Positions 34,367-43,587 of a stretch of DNA of 64,000 nucleotides are shown piece by piece. The stretch lies in NCBI RefSeq assembly GCF_000315625.1, contig NW_005434633.1, positions 1 to 64,000 on the forward strand, given 5' to 3'. Within the stretch, counting starts at the first letter, position 1; each line of letters starts with the position of its first letter. The notes below the pieces were generated by a model that did not search any database, was not told where the DNA came from, and worked only from the letters and a program-made list of their open reading frames with translations. Source of the DNA: Guillardia theta CCMP2712. Taxonomy: Eukaryota; Cryptophyceae; Pyrenomonadales; Geminigeraceae. The position numbers and the translations under genes are program-made.

Positions 34367-36148
34367 TCACGGGGTCACGAGGTCAGTCACGAGGTCCGTC
34401 ACCATGCACAGCGCCAGCAGCGTTGAAGCCGTATCCCGCTGAGGACCTAATGGTGGATGAGGACGGAGAGCAGGCAGGAGGAGGGAGAGGGAGAGGAAGG
34501 AATAAGCGGCAATAGGAAGGGAGAGCGGGAAGGAGGGGACTCGGAAGATAAAAGGATGCAGAGGAAAGGGTACGACAGGCATGGCAGGGAGAGGCCCGGG
34601 GAAAGAATCATGTTCACCTGTTGACACTCGCTCCTGCCCCTTGATCAAGAAGATGGTTGCCGCGAATCCATTCGATACTGCCTGCGAGGAAGCAGAATCA
34701 GAGGGACAAGAGGAGAAGAGGAAGAACAGACCAGGAGGCAGACGGCAAGGAAAGCTGACTCGTTGTGGAAAGGAGCGAGGACCAGGGGACTTCGCTGGAG
34801 GAGGAGGAACAAAGGGATGAGGGCAACACGAAGGACAGCGAAGCTGAGAAGGAAACGCTCGGAGAGGAGATAGCAGAGGTGCCCTCCAGCCACTCGGCCC
34901 GCCAAGTCTCCCACGTTGTACATGGCGATAAGGAGGATGGGCATCCAGTTGCGATCGTCCTGACCTGCGCATGGGATCTTGGTGGTGATGCCAGGAAAGA
35001 GGCTGATGGTGAGCCAAAAGACGAAGAGAACTCCGATGGCGGACGGGTGGACTTTGCGGAAGACATCAATGACGGATGCGTCTTGAGAAGCAGGAGGAGG
35101 AGGAGGAGGAAGGCCTTCCTCAGGTACTAAGATCTCTCTCTCCTCGTCATCCAGAGCGTCCTCCCTCAGATTCTGCGCATGGGATCGACTCTGCCGCACC
35201 ATCGGCATCCGCAGCAAGCTGAAGAACGACAGGGTGCACAGGAGAACAACAACGAGGGAGGAGATGAAGTAGATGATGGAGCTGGTGCGCAGGGCGTCGA
35301 AAGGAGGCAGATCGTCGAACCAAACCTTGGACAGGATGCTGGGAAAGCAGATGCGAGTCAGAGCTAGAAATCATGGGGAATGAAAGGGGAGCAACGAAAT
35401 GAATCGAGTGAGTGTAAGATGAGAGATTGAACGTGTAAGAAAACATGCCAACGAGCGCCTCTGTCCTGCCCTCCGTTCACTCATATCCGCTGCCACCCCA
35501 ACATGTCTCAACTCTCTCCATGTTCCTCTCCACTCTCCCTCAGGCTCTCTTCTTTCTTTCTCTCTCTCACTTTTCTTTCCCCTTTCCCTCTTCCCCCCCT
35601 CTTTCACTCCACCTCCTTCATCCTCCTCTCAGCAGAGCTCACCGGCATGTAGAAGTCAACAATCCCGCAACTGCCTGCCCGTTCATGAAGGCCCCGGTGT
35701 ACGTGCTACCTACCTGCCCGGAGAGGCTGAAGAACACTGTCTGCAGCCCTGCTCCTGCTCCTCCGGCCACGCCAACCAAACCTACCAATAGAGCGAACTG
35801 CAAAGCCTGGTCCACAGACGCTTCCTGGAAGGGCTCAGTGTATCGCCATGCCTGATACATCGGGAAAGACAGAACGGCAAAGTACAAGAACAGGCAGATG
35901 TAAGCCTTCGCCTGGAAGCATCGGAACCACTTGAGCTGTAGCAGGAAGAAGAAAAGACTGGCAGAAAAATTCGCAATGGCGAACGCATCCGCGACGTCAT
36001 ATTGAGAAAACAGAGTGCTGAAGAAATCGACGGCGGAGACGAGGGAGTTCCATGGCGTAAGTGCTCCGCATCCAAGGAGGAGGAAGTAGATGAAAGTAGC
36101 AAGACTGTTTTCAGCTTCCTGCCTCTCTAGAATCGAAACATCCACCAT
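34367..36148 (-). CDS. Equilibrative nucleoside transporter (ENT/SLC29 family)
   Basis: The start MVDVSILERQEAE leads directly into helix 1 (FIYFLLLGCGALTPWNSLVSA, the family's N-terminal signature). Later segments include GLQTVFFSLSGQVGSTYTG and MNGQAVAGLL (helix 5-type motif), then an intron (exon 1 ends near 35643; the next joins as RILSKVWFDDLPPF). A hydrophilic loop with a proline run follows, then SLFPGITTKIP, NWMPILLIAMYNVGDLAGR and finally AVSNGFAATIFLIKGQERVST and a short last exon ending at 34367. Order and motifs match an 11-helix transporter that moves nucleosides or nucleobases down their gradient. It faces the end of the NHL-repeat gene 125 nt away. Confidence 0.85.
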
Positions 36149-36727
36149 CTCGTGAGCCGTCTGCTATTCTATTCTAAAAAGAGATCATGCACCATCTTTT
36201 CCGATACTACAACACCAGCTGCAATGACGGCGCTTCTCCTGCATAAGTCGAGAGTCAGCAACTACAAATTCTTCCAAATCCACATGCTCTTAAACAGGCA
36301 TTCTAAACAATTATGCCAGAAGACTCATCCTTCGTCAACAGCAGATTCCAAGAACTCTCTGAACCTGCATCCTTCCTTCCAAACTTGTCGGGTTATGATC
36401 AGATTCTTATCCTCCACTCTTCCTCTTGGCTATCTGGATTTCGTAATATCCGCTCTCGTCCTCCTCCTCCTCCTCCTCCTCCTCCTCCTCCTCAACCTCA
36501 ACCTCCGCAACAACAACCCCATGATTATACGGAGGCATGGGTATACCAACAAACCCGCCTCAACAGAAAACTAGGAAAAGGAAAAGGCAGACAAAACCTC
36601 TCCTGCAACCACGTTTACTCAAAGTTAAGTTAAAATTCAGTGAGAGGACAATCACGGGTGACTTCGCCCTTTACTCAAAGCTAAGTTAAAAAGAAGTACG
36701 GGTGACAGTTGATGAGAGTCCTGAATG
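36149..36727. other. Intergenic with (CTC)n and a duplicated AT-rich motif
   Basis: Holds a CTC run at about 36460-36492 and two copies, about 57 nt apart, of TTTACTCAAAG(T/C)TAAGTTAAA followed by ACGGGTGAC-like sequence (about 36617-36705). It borders the tandem array. No gene seen. Confidence 0.55.
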
Positions 36728-36896
36728 AAAAAAAAAAACATCAATCCTACCAGAGAGATGCTGCCTTTCCTCTTTTCTACTCTCTGACTCTGAGGTCAGC
36801 GCGATCTTCTATCAGACACCCCCCCCCCCGATAGGTCCCGCCTTGTTTCACTTCGGCCCAACGACCGCGGCTTCTTCCGCTGCGCCGGCAGCGACT

Positions 36897-37811
36897 ATGG
36901 CAGAGCAAGAACAGCTCTTCAGGCTGCGTGGCAGCGGTACCATAGCGCACTTGTCGACCACGCGCACCATGCCCCTCCAGGTCCTCGCTACGGTCTTCAA
37001 GGTAGGAGCGTATCAACGACATAGCCTCGAGCTCGGTTACAGCGACGTGGAGAAGCTTGAGCGAGGCAAGGCGTCTTCGCAGCGGTTCTGCATGAAGCTC
37101 AATGCTTGCTTCCAGTCCAAGGTCCCCCAGAGCCTGCCGCCAAGCATGCTCTTTGACGGAACCTCTGAGAGCAAGCGAGGCGATCCTCACGTCGGGATGG
37201 TTTGTCAAGCTGACATGACGGTCTGTTTGAAGCACGATGCGTATCTCTCTGTCTTGCTCCAGACCGTGATAGACAACCCAGCGAGCGACGTCATAGCAGT
37301 CATGCCGGGCCCGGCGGGGTCGGCGGATTACAAGCAAGTACATGTCAAACAGCACGAGTACATCTCGTTCGAGATGGCAGAGACGCCAGACAAGGTGTGC
37401 GAAAAGATCTACCAGCTCAGCCGGCTATGTCACGTTCTGAAGGAGGAGTTTATCGGAGAGCAAGCGAGGATTGCAGCTACGGGGATACTGGTGAATGGCA
37501 AGAGAGAAGACTTCGAGCTCGGGGCTGAGGTAGTGAGATCGTTCTTGTCAGAGGCCAAGGCTGATCCCGACCTTTGCGAGCTTTTCGACTGGCAAGTGCC
37601 CATGTTTGTGTGCTATGCTCCCATTCGAACAGATCTCGATGCCAGCAGGTCAGAAATCGAGCTCTTCATGTCGCAGATCCAGACGGAAGTCGCTGCGATC
37701 AGATCAAGAGACAAGACCCTCCTCAACGGACTAGCAGCATACATGTCGGACGACTACTTTCATTGCAAGGCTGACGCCATGAATGACCTTAACGCTAGAG
37801 AATCTTCTTGA
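36897..37811 (+). CDS. Unknown tandem-array protein, copy 1 (frameshifted C-terminus)
   Basis: Start MAEQEQLFRLRGSGTIAHL; 304 aa. No family recognised. The N-terminal two thirds match the other copies almost exactly. The C-terminal coil differs (FMSQIQTEVAAIRSRDKTLLNG instead of LRMEVADMRSRDKALRAELLNG). After AMNDLN the frame ends early in ARESS, while the next frame would read a tail close to that of the other copies (LLDYLNRPETEDTE), so a small indel has shifted it. An upstream extension from a non-ATG codon at 36843 is open but unlikely to be used. Expression is unknown. Confidence 0.6.
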   Translation: MAEQEQLFRLRGSGTIAHLSTTRTMPLQVLATVFKVGAYQRHSLELGYSDVEKLERGKASSQRFCMKLNACFQSKVPQSLPPSMLFDGTSESKRGDPHVGMVCQADMTVCLKHDAYLSVLLQTVIDNPASDVIAVMPGPAGSADYKQVHVKQHEYISFEMAETPDKVCEKIYQLSRLCHVLKEEFIGEQARIAATGILVNGKREDFELGAEVVRSFLSEAKADPDLCELFDWQVPMFVCYAPIRTDLDASRSEIELFMSQIQTEVAAIRSRDKTLLNGLAAYMSDDYFHCKADAMNDLNARESS

Positions 37812-38257
37812 CTATCTCAATCGACCAGAAACAGAAGATACCGAGTGATGTAGAAGCGCGATGCTGTTAGGCTGCCGTCAGCTTGCGCCGGGACCCAGTC
37901 CCTGGCACAGTGCGGGAGGAGAGACATAGTTTGCGAATAGCTTGAAGCCGCCTCCTGTTGCGATCGTAATACATCACAGCTGTCCCTGTCACAGCCTTGG
38001 TAATTAATGCTGCTTATGGTCGAGACGATGTGCGGCCTGCAGCCGCTTGACCAGACTGCTCGCGTCATGATCACAACCGACTCGAAATACTTTCAATGCG
38101 CTTGTTATTCGAGTATACACAGGTCCCTCCCAAACACCTCAATCCCCAACAACGCTCTGCTCCTCCTTCTGTCTCATCTCACGCGCCGCAGTCTCGATGT
38201 GAACCAGGAACCCGCCAAGCAAGCTTCAGCTCGCGCCTGCTGCATCCTTGCCACAGC

Positions 38258-38372
38258 TCACCTATCGAACTCCTCTTTGATGAGGTCATGGCTCTCTTCC
38301 AGCGTCGTCGAGACCACGTGCACCTGCGCTAGTGACTGGGGGATCGCGCTCCTACTCGACTTCACGTCCTGC
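38258..38372 (-). pseudogene. Truncated IFT22 3' end, array copy 1
   Basis: The minus strand reads SQDVKSSRSAIPQSLAQVHV then STTLEESHDLIKEEFDR and a stop, matching the end of the IFT22 gene at 42179 with two changes (S for P, Q for K). Upstream sequence is unrelated to IFT22, so it is a promoterless 3' fragment carried by the duplication. Confidence 0.8.
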
Positions 38373-38646
38373 GACTCGTGCCCCACTATGACCACTGAGC
38401 GAGCATGCCGGGCCCTCTGGCGCGGACTTGCTGTAGCTGAAGACGACTGTCGGATCTTGTCGTTGTCTGCTTCGAAACGAAAAAAAAAACATCAATCCTA
38501 CCAGAGAGATGCTGCCTTTCCTCTTTTCTACTCTCTGACTCTGAGGTCAGCGCGATCTTCTATCAGACACCCCCCCCCCCATAGGTCCCGCCTTGTTTCA
38601 CTTCGGCCCAACGACCGCGGCTTCTTCCGCTGCGCCGGCAGCGACT

Positions 38647-39582
38647 ATGGCAGAGCAAGAACAGCTCTTCAGGCTGCGTGGCAGCGGTACCATAGCGCAC
38701 TTGTCGACCACGCGCACCATGCCCCTCCAGGTCCTCGCTGCGGTCTTCAAGGTAGGAGCGTATCAACGACATAGCCTCAAGCTCGATTACAGCGACGTGG
38801 AGAAGCTTGAGCGAGGCAAGGCGTCTTTGCAGCGGTTCTGCATGAAGCTCAATGCTTGCTTCCAGTCCAAGGTCCCCCAGAGCCTGCCGCCAAGCATGCT
38901 CTTTGACGGAACCTCTGAGAGCAAGCGAGGCGATCCTCACGTCGGGATGGTTTGTCAAGCTGACATGACGGTCTGTTTGAAGCACGATGCGTATCTCTCT
39001 GTCTTGCTCCAGACCGTGATAGACAACCCAGCGAGCGACGTCATAGCAGTCATGCCGGGCCCGGCGGGGTCGGCGGATTACAAGCAAGTACATGTCAAAC
39101 AGCACGAGTACATCTCGTTCGAGATGGCAGAGACGCCAGACAAGGTGTGCGAAAAGATCTACCAGCTCAGCCGGCTATGTCACGTTCTGAAGGAGGAGTT
39201 TATCGGAGAGCAAGCGAGGATTGCAGCTACGGGGATACTGGTGAATGGCAAGAGAGAAGACTTCGAGCTCGGGGCTGAGGTAGTGAGATCGTTCTTGTCA
39301 GAGGCCAAGGCTGATCCCGACCTTTGCGAGCTTTTCGACTGGCAAGTGCCCATGTTTGTGTGCTATGCTCCCATTCGAACAGATCTCGATGCCAGCAGGT
39401 CAGAAATCGAGCTCCTCAGGATGGAAGTCGCTGACATGAGATCAAGAGACAAGGCCCTCAGAGCAGAGCTCCTCAACGGACTAGCAGCATACATGTCGGA
39501 CGACTACTTTCATTGCAAGGCTGACGCCATGAATGACCTTAACCATCTCTGTGACTACCTCGACGAAGATGAGACCGAGTGA
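38647..39582 (+). CDS. Unknown tandem-array protein, copy 2
   Basis: 311 aa from MAEQEQLFRLRG to DYLDEDETE. Single exon, soluble, with no signal peptide or membrane segment. Visible features are a mixed alpha/beta middle (NPASDVIAVMPGPAGSADY, ATGILVNGKREDFELGAEVV) and a C-terminal heptad-like coil (SEIELLRMEVADMRSRDKAL) before an acidic tail. I recognise no family. Codon use is GC-rich at third positions, like its neighbours. Poly-C and poly-A tracts precede the start in every unit. Confidence 0.7.
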   Translation: MAEQEQLFRLRGSGTIAHLSTTRTMPLQVLAAVFKVGAYQRHSLKLDYSDVEKLERGKASLQRFCMKLNACFQSKVPQSLPPSMLFDGTSESKRGDPHVGMVCQADMTVCLKHDAYLSVLLQTVIDNPASDVIAVMPGPAGSADYKQVHVKQHEYISFEMAETPDKVCEKIYQLSRLCHVLKEEFIGEQARIAATGILVNGKREDFELGAEVVRSFLSEAKADPDLCELFDWQVPMFVCYAPIRTDLDASRSEIELLRMEVADMRSRDKALRAELLNGLAAYMSDDYFHCKADAMNDLNHLCDYLDEDETE

Positions 39583-40217
39583 TGTAGAAGCGCGATGCTG
39601 TAAGGCTGCCGTCAGCTTGCGCCGGGACCCAGTCCCTGGCACAGTGCGGGAGGAGAGACATAGTTTGCGAATAGCTTGAAGCCGCCTCCTGTTGCGATCG
39701 TAATACATCACAGCTGTCCCTGTCACAGCCTTGGTAATTAATGCTGCTTATGGTCGAGACGATGTGCGGCCTGCATTCACACCCGCCGTCGGGATGCCCA
39801 CCGATGTGTCCAGACCTCTCCCGACAGCCCGGCCGGCTGACAGCAGAGCACAGCCCGCATCTACCTCCCGACTAGTATCGCCACAGCCTGCATGGTCTCC
39901 TACCCACGTGGGATGTTACTGCAAGCCCGCTCCCGAGCGCCCATGAAGCGGACTACTCGGATCTCTGCTCTCCGCACTCTCCCAAGTGAGGCTCAAGTGC
40001 AGCACCTTGACCAGACTGCTCGCGTCACGATCACAACCGACTCGAAATACTTTCAATGCGCTTGTTATTCGAGTATACACAGGTCCCTCCCAAACACCTC
40101 AATCCCCAACAACGCTCTGCTCCTCCTTCTGTCTCATCTCACGCGCCGCAGTCTCGATGTGAACCAGGAACCCGCCAAGCAAGCTTCAGCTCGCGCCTGC
40201 TGCATCCTTGCCACAGC

Positions 40218-40332
40218 TCACCTATCGAACTCCTCTTTGATGAGGTCATGGCTCTCTTCCAGCGTCGTCGAGACCACGTGCACCTGCGCTAGTGACTGGG
40301 GGATCGCGCTCCTACTCGACTTCACGTCCTGC
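40218..40332 (-). pseudogene. Truncated IFT22 3' end, array copy 2
   Basis: Same fragment as in unit 1 and identical in the coding part, ending in KEEFDR and a stop. It has no upstream exons and lies between array copies 2 and 3. Confidence 0.8.
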
Positions 40333-40607
40333 GACTCGTGCCCCACTATGACCACTGAGCGAGCATGCCGGGCCCTCTGGCGCGGACTTGCTGTAGCTGA
40401 AGACGACTGTCGGATCTTGTCGTTGTCTGCTTCGAAACGAAAAAAAAAACATCAATCCTACCAGAGAGATGCTGCCTTTCCTCTTTTCTACTCTCTGACT
40501 CTGAGGTCAGCGCGATCTTCTATCAGACACCCCCCCCCCCGATAGGTCCCGCCTTGTTTCACTTCGGCCCAACGACCGCGGCTTCTTCCGCTGCGCCGGC
40601 AGCGACT

Positions 40608-41543
40608 ATGGCAGAGCAAGAACAGCTCTTCAGGCTGCGTGGCAGCGGTACCATAGCGCACTTGTCGACCACGCGCACCATGCCCCTCCAGGTCCTCGCT
40701 GGGGTCTTCAAGGTAGGAGCGTATCAACGACATAGCCTCGAGCTCGGTTACAGCGACGTGAAGAAGCTCGAGCGAGCCGAGGCGTCTTTGCAGCGGTTCC
40801 GCATGAAGCTCAATGCTTGCTTCCAGTCCAAGGTCCCCCAGAGCCTGCCGCCAAGCATGCTCTTTGACGGAACCTCTGAGAGCAAGCGAGGCGATCCTCA
40901 CGTCGGGATGGTTTGTCAAGCTGATATGACGGTCTGTTTGAAGCACGATGCGTATCTCTCTGTCTTGCTCCAGACCGTGATAGACAACCCAGCGAGCGAC
41001 GTCATAGCAGTCATGCCGGGCCCGGCGGGGTCGGCGGATTACAAGCAAGTACATGTCAAACAGCACGAGTACATCTCGTTCGAGATGGCAGAGACGCCAG
41101 ACAAGGTGTGCGAAAAGATCTACCAGCTCAGCCGGCTATGTCACGTTCTGAAAGAGGAGTTTATCGGAGAGCAAGCGAGGATTGCAGCTACGGGGATACT
41201 GGTGAATGGCAAGAGAGAAGACTTCGAGCTCGGGGCTGAGGTAGTGAGATCGTTCTTGTCAGAGGCCAAGGCTGATCCCGACCTTTGCGAGCTTTTCGAC
41301 TGGCAAGTGCCCATGTTTGTGTGCTATGCTCCCATTCGAACAGATCTCGATGCCTGCAGGTCAGAAATCGAGCTCCTCAGGATGGAAGTCGCTGACATGA
41401 GATCAAGAGACAAGGCCCTCAGAGCAGAGCTCTTCAACGGACTAGAAGCATACATGTCGGACGACTACTTTCATTGCAAGGCTGACGCCATGAATGACCT
41501 TAACCATCTCTGTGACTACCTCGACGAAGATGAGACCGAGTGA
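40608..41543 (+). CDS. Unknown tandem-array protein, copy 3
   Basis: 311 aa, nearly the same as copy 2, with scattered changes such as VKKLERAEASLQRFRMKLN near the N-terminus, DACRSEIE and NGLEAYMSDD. Several differences are amino-acid changing and cluster in residues about 45-70 and near the C-terminus, while the middle is almost unchanged. Function unknown. Confidence 0.7.
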   Translation: MAEQEQLFRLRGSGTIAHLSTTRTMPLQVLAGVFKVGAYQRHSLELGYSDVKKLERAEASLQRFRMKLNACFQSKVPQSLPPSMLFDGTSESKRGDPHVGMVCQADMTVCLKHDAYLSVLLQTVIDNPASDVIAVMPGPAGSADYKQVHVKQHEYISFEMAETPDKVCEKIYQLSRLCHVLKEEFIGEQARIAATGILVNGKREDFELGAEVVRSFLSEAKADPDLCELFDWQVPMFVCYAPIRTDLDACRSEIELLRMEVADMRSRDKALRAELFNGLEAYMSDDYFHCKADAMNDLNHLCDYLDEDETE

Positions 41544-42178
41544 TGTAGAAGCGCGATGCTGTAAGGCTGCCGTCAGCTTGCGCCGGGACCCAGTCCCTGG
41601 CACAGTGCGGGAGGAGAGACATAGTTTGCGAATAGCTTGAAGCCGCCTCCTGTTGCGATCGTAATACATCACAGCTGTCCCTGTCACAGCCTTGGTAATT
41701 AATGCTGCTTATGGTCGAGACGATGTGCGGCCTGCATTCACACCCGCCGTCGGGATGCCCACCGATGCGTCAAGACCTCTCCCGACAGCCCGGCCGGCTG
41801 ACAGCAGAGCACAGCCCGCATCTACCTCCCGACTAGTATCGCCACAGCCTGCATGGTCTCCTACCCACGTGGGATGTTACTGCAAGCCCGCTCCCGAGCG
41901 CCCATGAAGCGGACTACTCGGATCTCTGCTCTCCGCACTCTCCCAAGTGAGGCTCAAGTGCAGCACCTTGACCAGACTGCTCGCGTCACGATCACAACCG
42001 ACTCGAAATACTTTCAATGCGCTTGTTATTCGAGTATACACAGGTCCCTCCCAAACACCTCAATCCCCAACAACGCTCTGCTCCTCCTTCTGTCTCATCT
42101 CACGCGCCGCAGTCTCGATGTGAACCAGGAACCTGCCAAGCAAGCTTCAGCTCGCGCCTGCTGCATCCTTGCCACAGC

Positions 42179-42823
42179 TCACCTATCGAACTCCTCTTTG
42201 ATGAGGTCATGGCTCTCTTCCAGCGTCGTCGAGACCACGTGCACCTGCGCTAGTGACTTGGGGATCGCGCTCCTACTCGGCTTGACGTCCTGCGACTTTC
42301 TGTGTGCCATGATCATACATTGACTGTCCTTGAAGCCCATGTTCTGCCCAAACCATCTGTGCCTGCTCACCAAGATCAGCCAGCACACAGCAGAAAAGGG
42401 TCTCACCATTGATCCAGATCCTTCTCCTCCCCAGCGTTCCCAGCGTCGTACACATAGATTGCTCCCATGGCTCCATGCATGATCGCCGGCCATGCTGCTT
42501 CGTAGGCCCTATCCCCTGACACATCCCACAGCTCCACAGAAACATTCACCTTCAAGGAACACAAAGTGAGTGAGCGATGGAGGGAGCAGGGGTGAGGGAG
42601 GGAAGGGACAGAAGCTTAAAGAGAGAGATCAAGGAAAGCACATCACCGATCCTGTCCCTTTCCTCACAGTTCGATCAAACTCCAGGATTCTAGTACCAAC
42701 CGTCGGCTTGGTGGGAGCCATGGACGGGTTTTCACAGTTCTGAACAGCATCTGCCAAGAAGTTTGCAAGAGAAGATTTGCCGCTCGACTTTGGTCCCACC
42801 ATTAGGATTTTGACCTCCGTCAT
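42179..42823 (-). CDS. IFT22: IFT22/RABL5-like small GTPase of intraflagellar transport
   Basis: IFT22 is an atypical Rab-like subunit of the IFT-B complex in cilia. Exon 1 (42823-42647) starts MTEVKILMVGPKSSGKSSLANFL (P-loop GPKSSGKS) and ends TRILEFDRTVRKGTGS. Exon 2 (42549-42408) reads VNVSVELWDVSGDRAYEAAW, the switch-II region with VSG replacing DTAGQ, then AIYVYDAGNAGEEKIW. The last exon has WFGQNMGFKDSQCMIMAHRK and ends KEEFDR. Order and lengths match IFT22. The join of exon 2 to the last exon is one base out of phase with the visible splice sites, so there may be a sequencing error or an unusual junction. The last exon is the source of the fragments repeated in the array. Confidence 0.75.
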
Positions 42824-43587
42824 TGTCGATTGTATTCCCAGGCTACCTGCAACGACATGTATCAGTTTGGCAACATCTTCATGATTCAAGTTTCGATTAA
42901 CACTCGATCCAATCAAAATGTTTTGATGTTTTTATGAACTTCATGTTTTTGGTATGTGCTCTTGATAATTCCTCTTACGACTCGAGCAGTCATGTCATTA
43001 GGATAGACGCATCAATCCATGCACTTGAGACTTGTCAGTACATTGTTGTCCTACTAAACCATTCCTTGTACCACGTGTCTTCACCTCCAAGTCCATCTCC
43101 TTCATCATCTTGCTTCTCCAGACTCTTCTATCTTCCTCTTTCCCTCGCTCCCGACCTCCCCTTGTCCATTTCAACCCCATGCTCTGTTCCTGCGGCAACC
43201 GCCATCGTTTGAACTCTCCACTGCAGGTTCCCCTCAGCTCACTTGCTAAAGATTCAGTCGGGCAGCAGATATTGACTAATTCATCGAATAGGTTCACAGA
43301 TTAGTACATTGGAAAGGGTAGGGGTACTCTCACAGCACCCCTGAGATTGTATATGGAAGGTAGGGGTTAGAGGCAAACATCTCCTTGTGAAGTGGGGTAG
43401 GGGTCCGTGATGCTGCCAGTAGAACCCGGAGGGACATGGCATGAAAGAGCGAACGGGCAAAATGGGCGAGACGCGAGAAATGGAGGAAGGCAGGTGAAGA
43501 ACGAGAAGCTGCTGAGGAGGATAGTGAGGCATCTGTGAGGAGCAAAGAGAAGTAGAGAGCAGGGAAGCAGGGAAGCAGAGCAGCAGG
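42824..43587. other. Intergenic between IFT22 and Rh genes
   Basis: A head-to-head interval between genes transcribed in opposite directions, so probably a shared promoter region. It contains GGTAGGGGT motifs at about 43318-43412 (the complement of the TACCCC tracts elsewhere). No gene supported. Confidence 0.5.

Larger units (their letters stand above)
36728..42296. repeat. Three-unit tandem array (units of about 1.75, 1.96 and 1.86 kb)
   Basis: Near-identical units begin at poly-A followed by CATCAATCCTACCAGAGAGA, at about 36728, 38479 and 40440. Unit 1 lacks about 210 nt after GATGTGCGGCCTGCA that units 2 and 3 keep. Unit 3 stops matching at about 42296, inside the last coding exon of IFT22. 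Each unit holds one + strand gene and, on the minus strand, the IFT22 3' coding end. Identity over non-coding parts implies recent duplication or ongoing gene conversion. Confidence 0.92.

Noticed and set aside
36777-37355. 192-codon minus-strand frame repeated in each array unit
   Set aside because: It mirrors the plus-strand array gene and carries no motif; its conservation follows from duplication of the unit.
36728-42296. CRISPR-like or satellite array
   Set aside because: Units are almost 2 kb, contain genes and have no short spacers; this is a tandem gene duplication.
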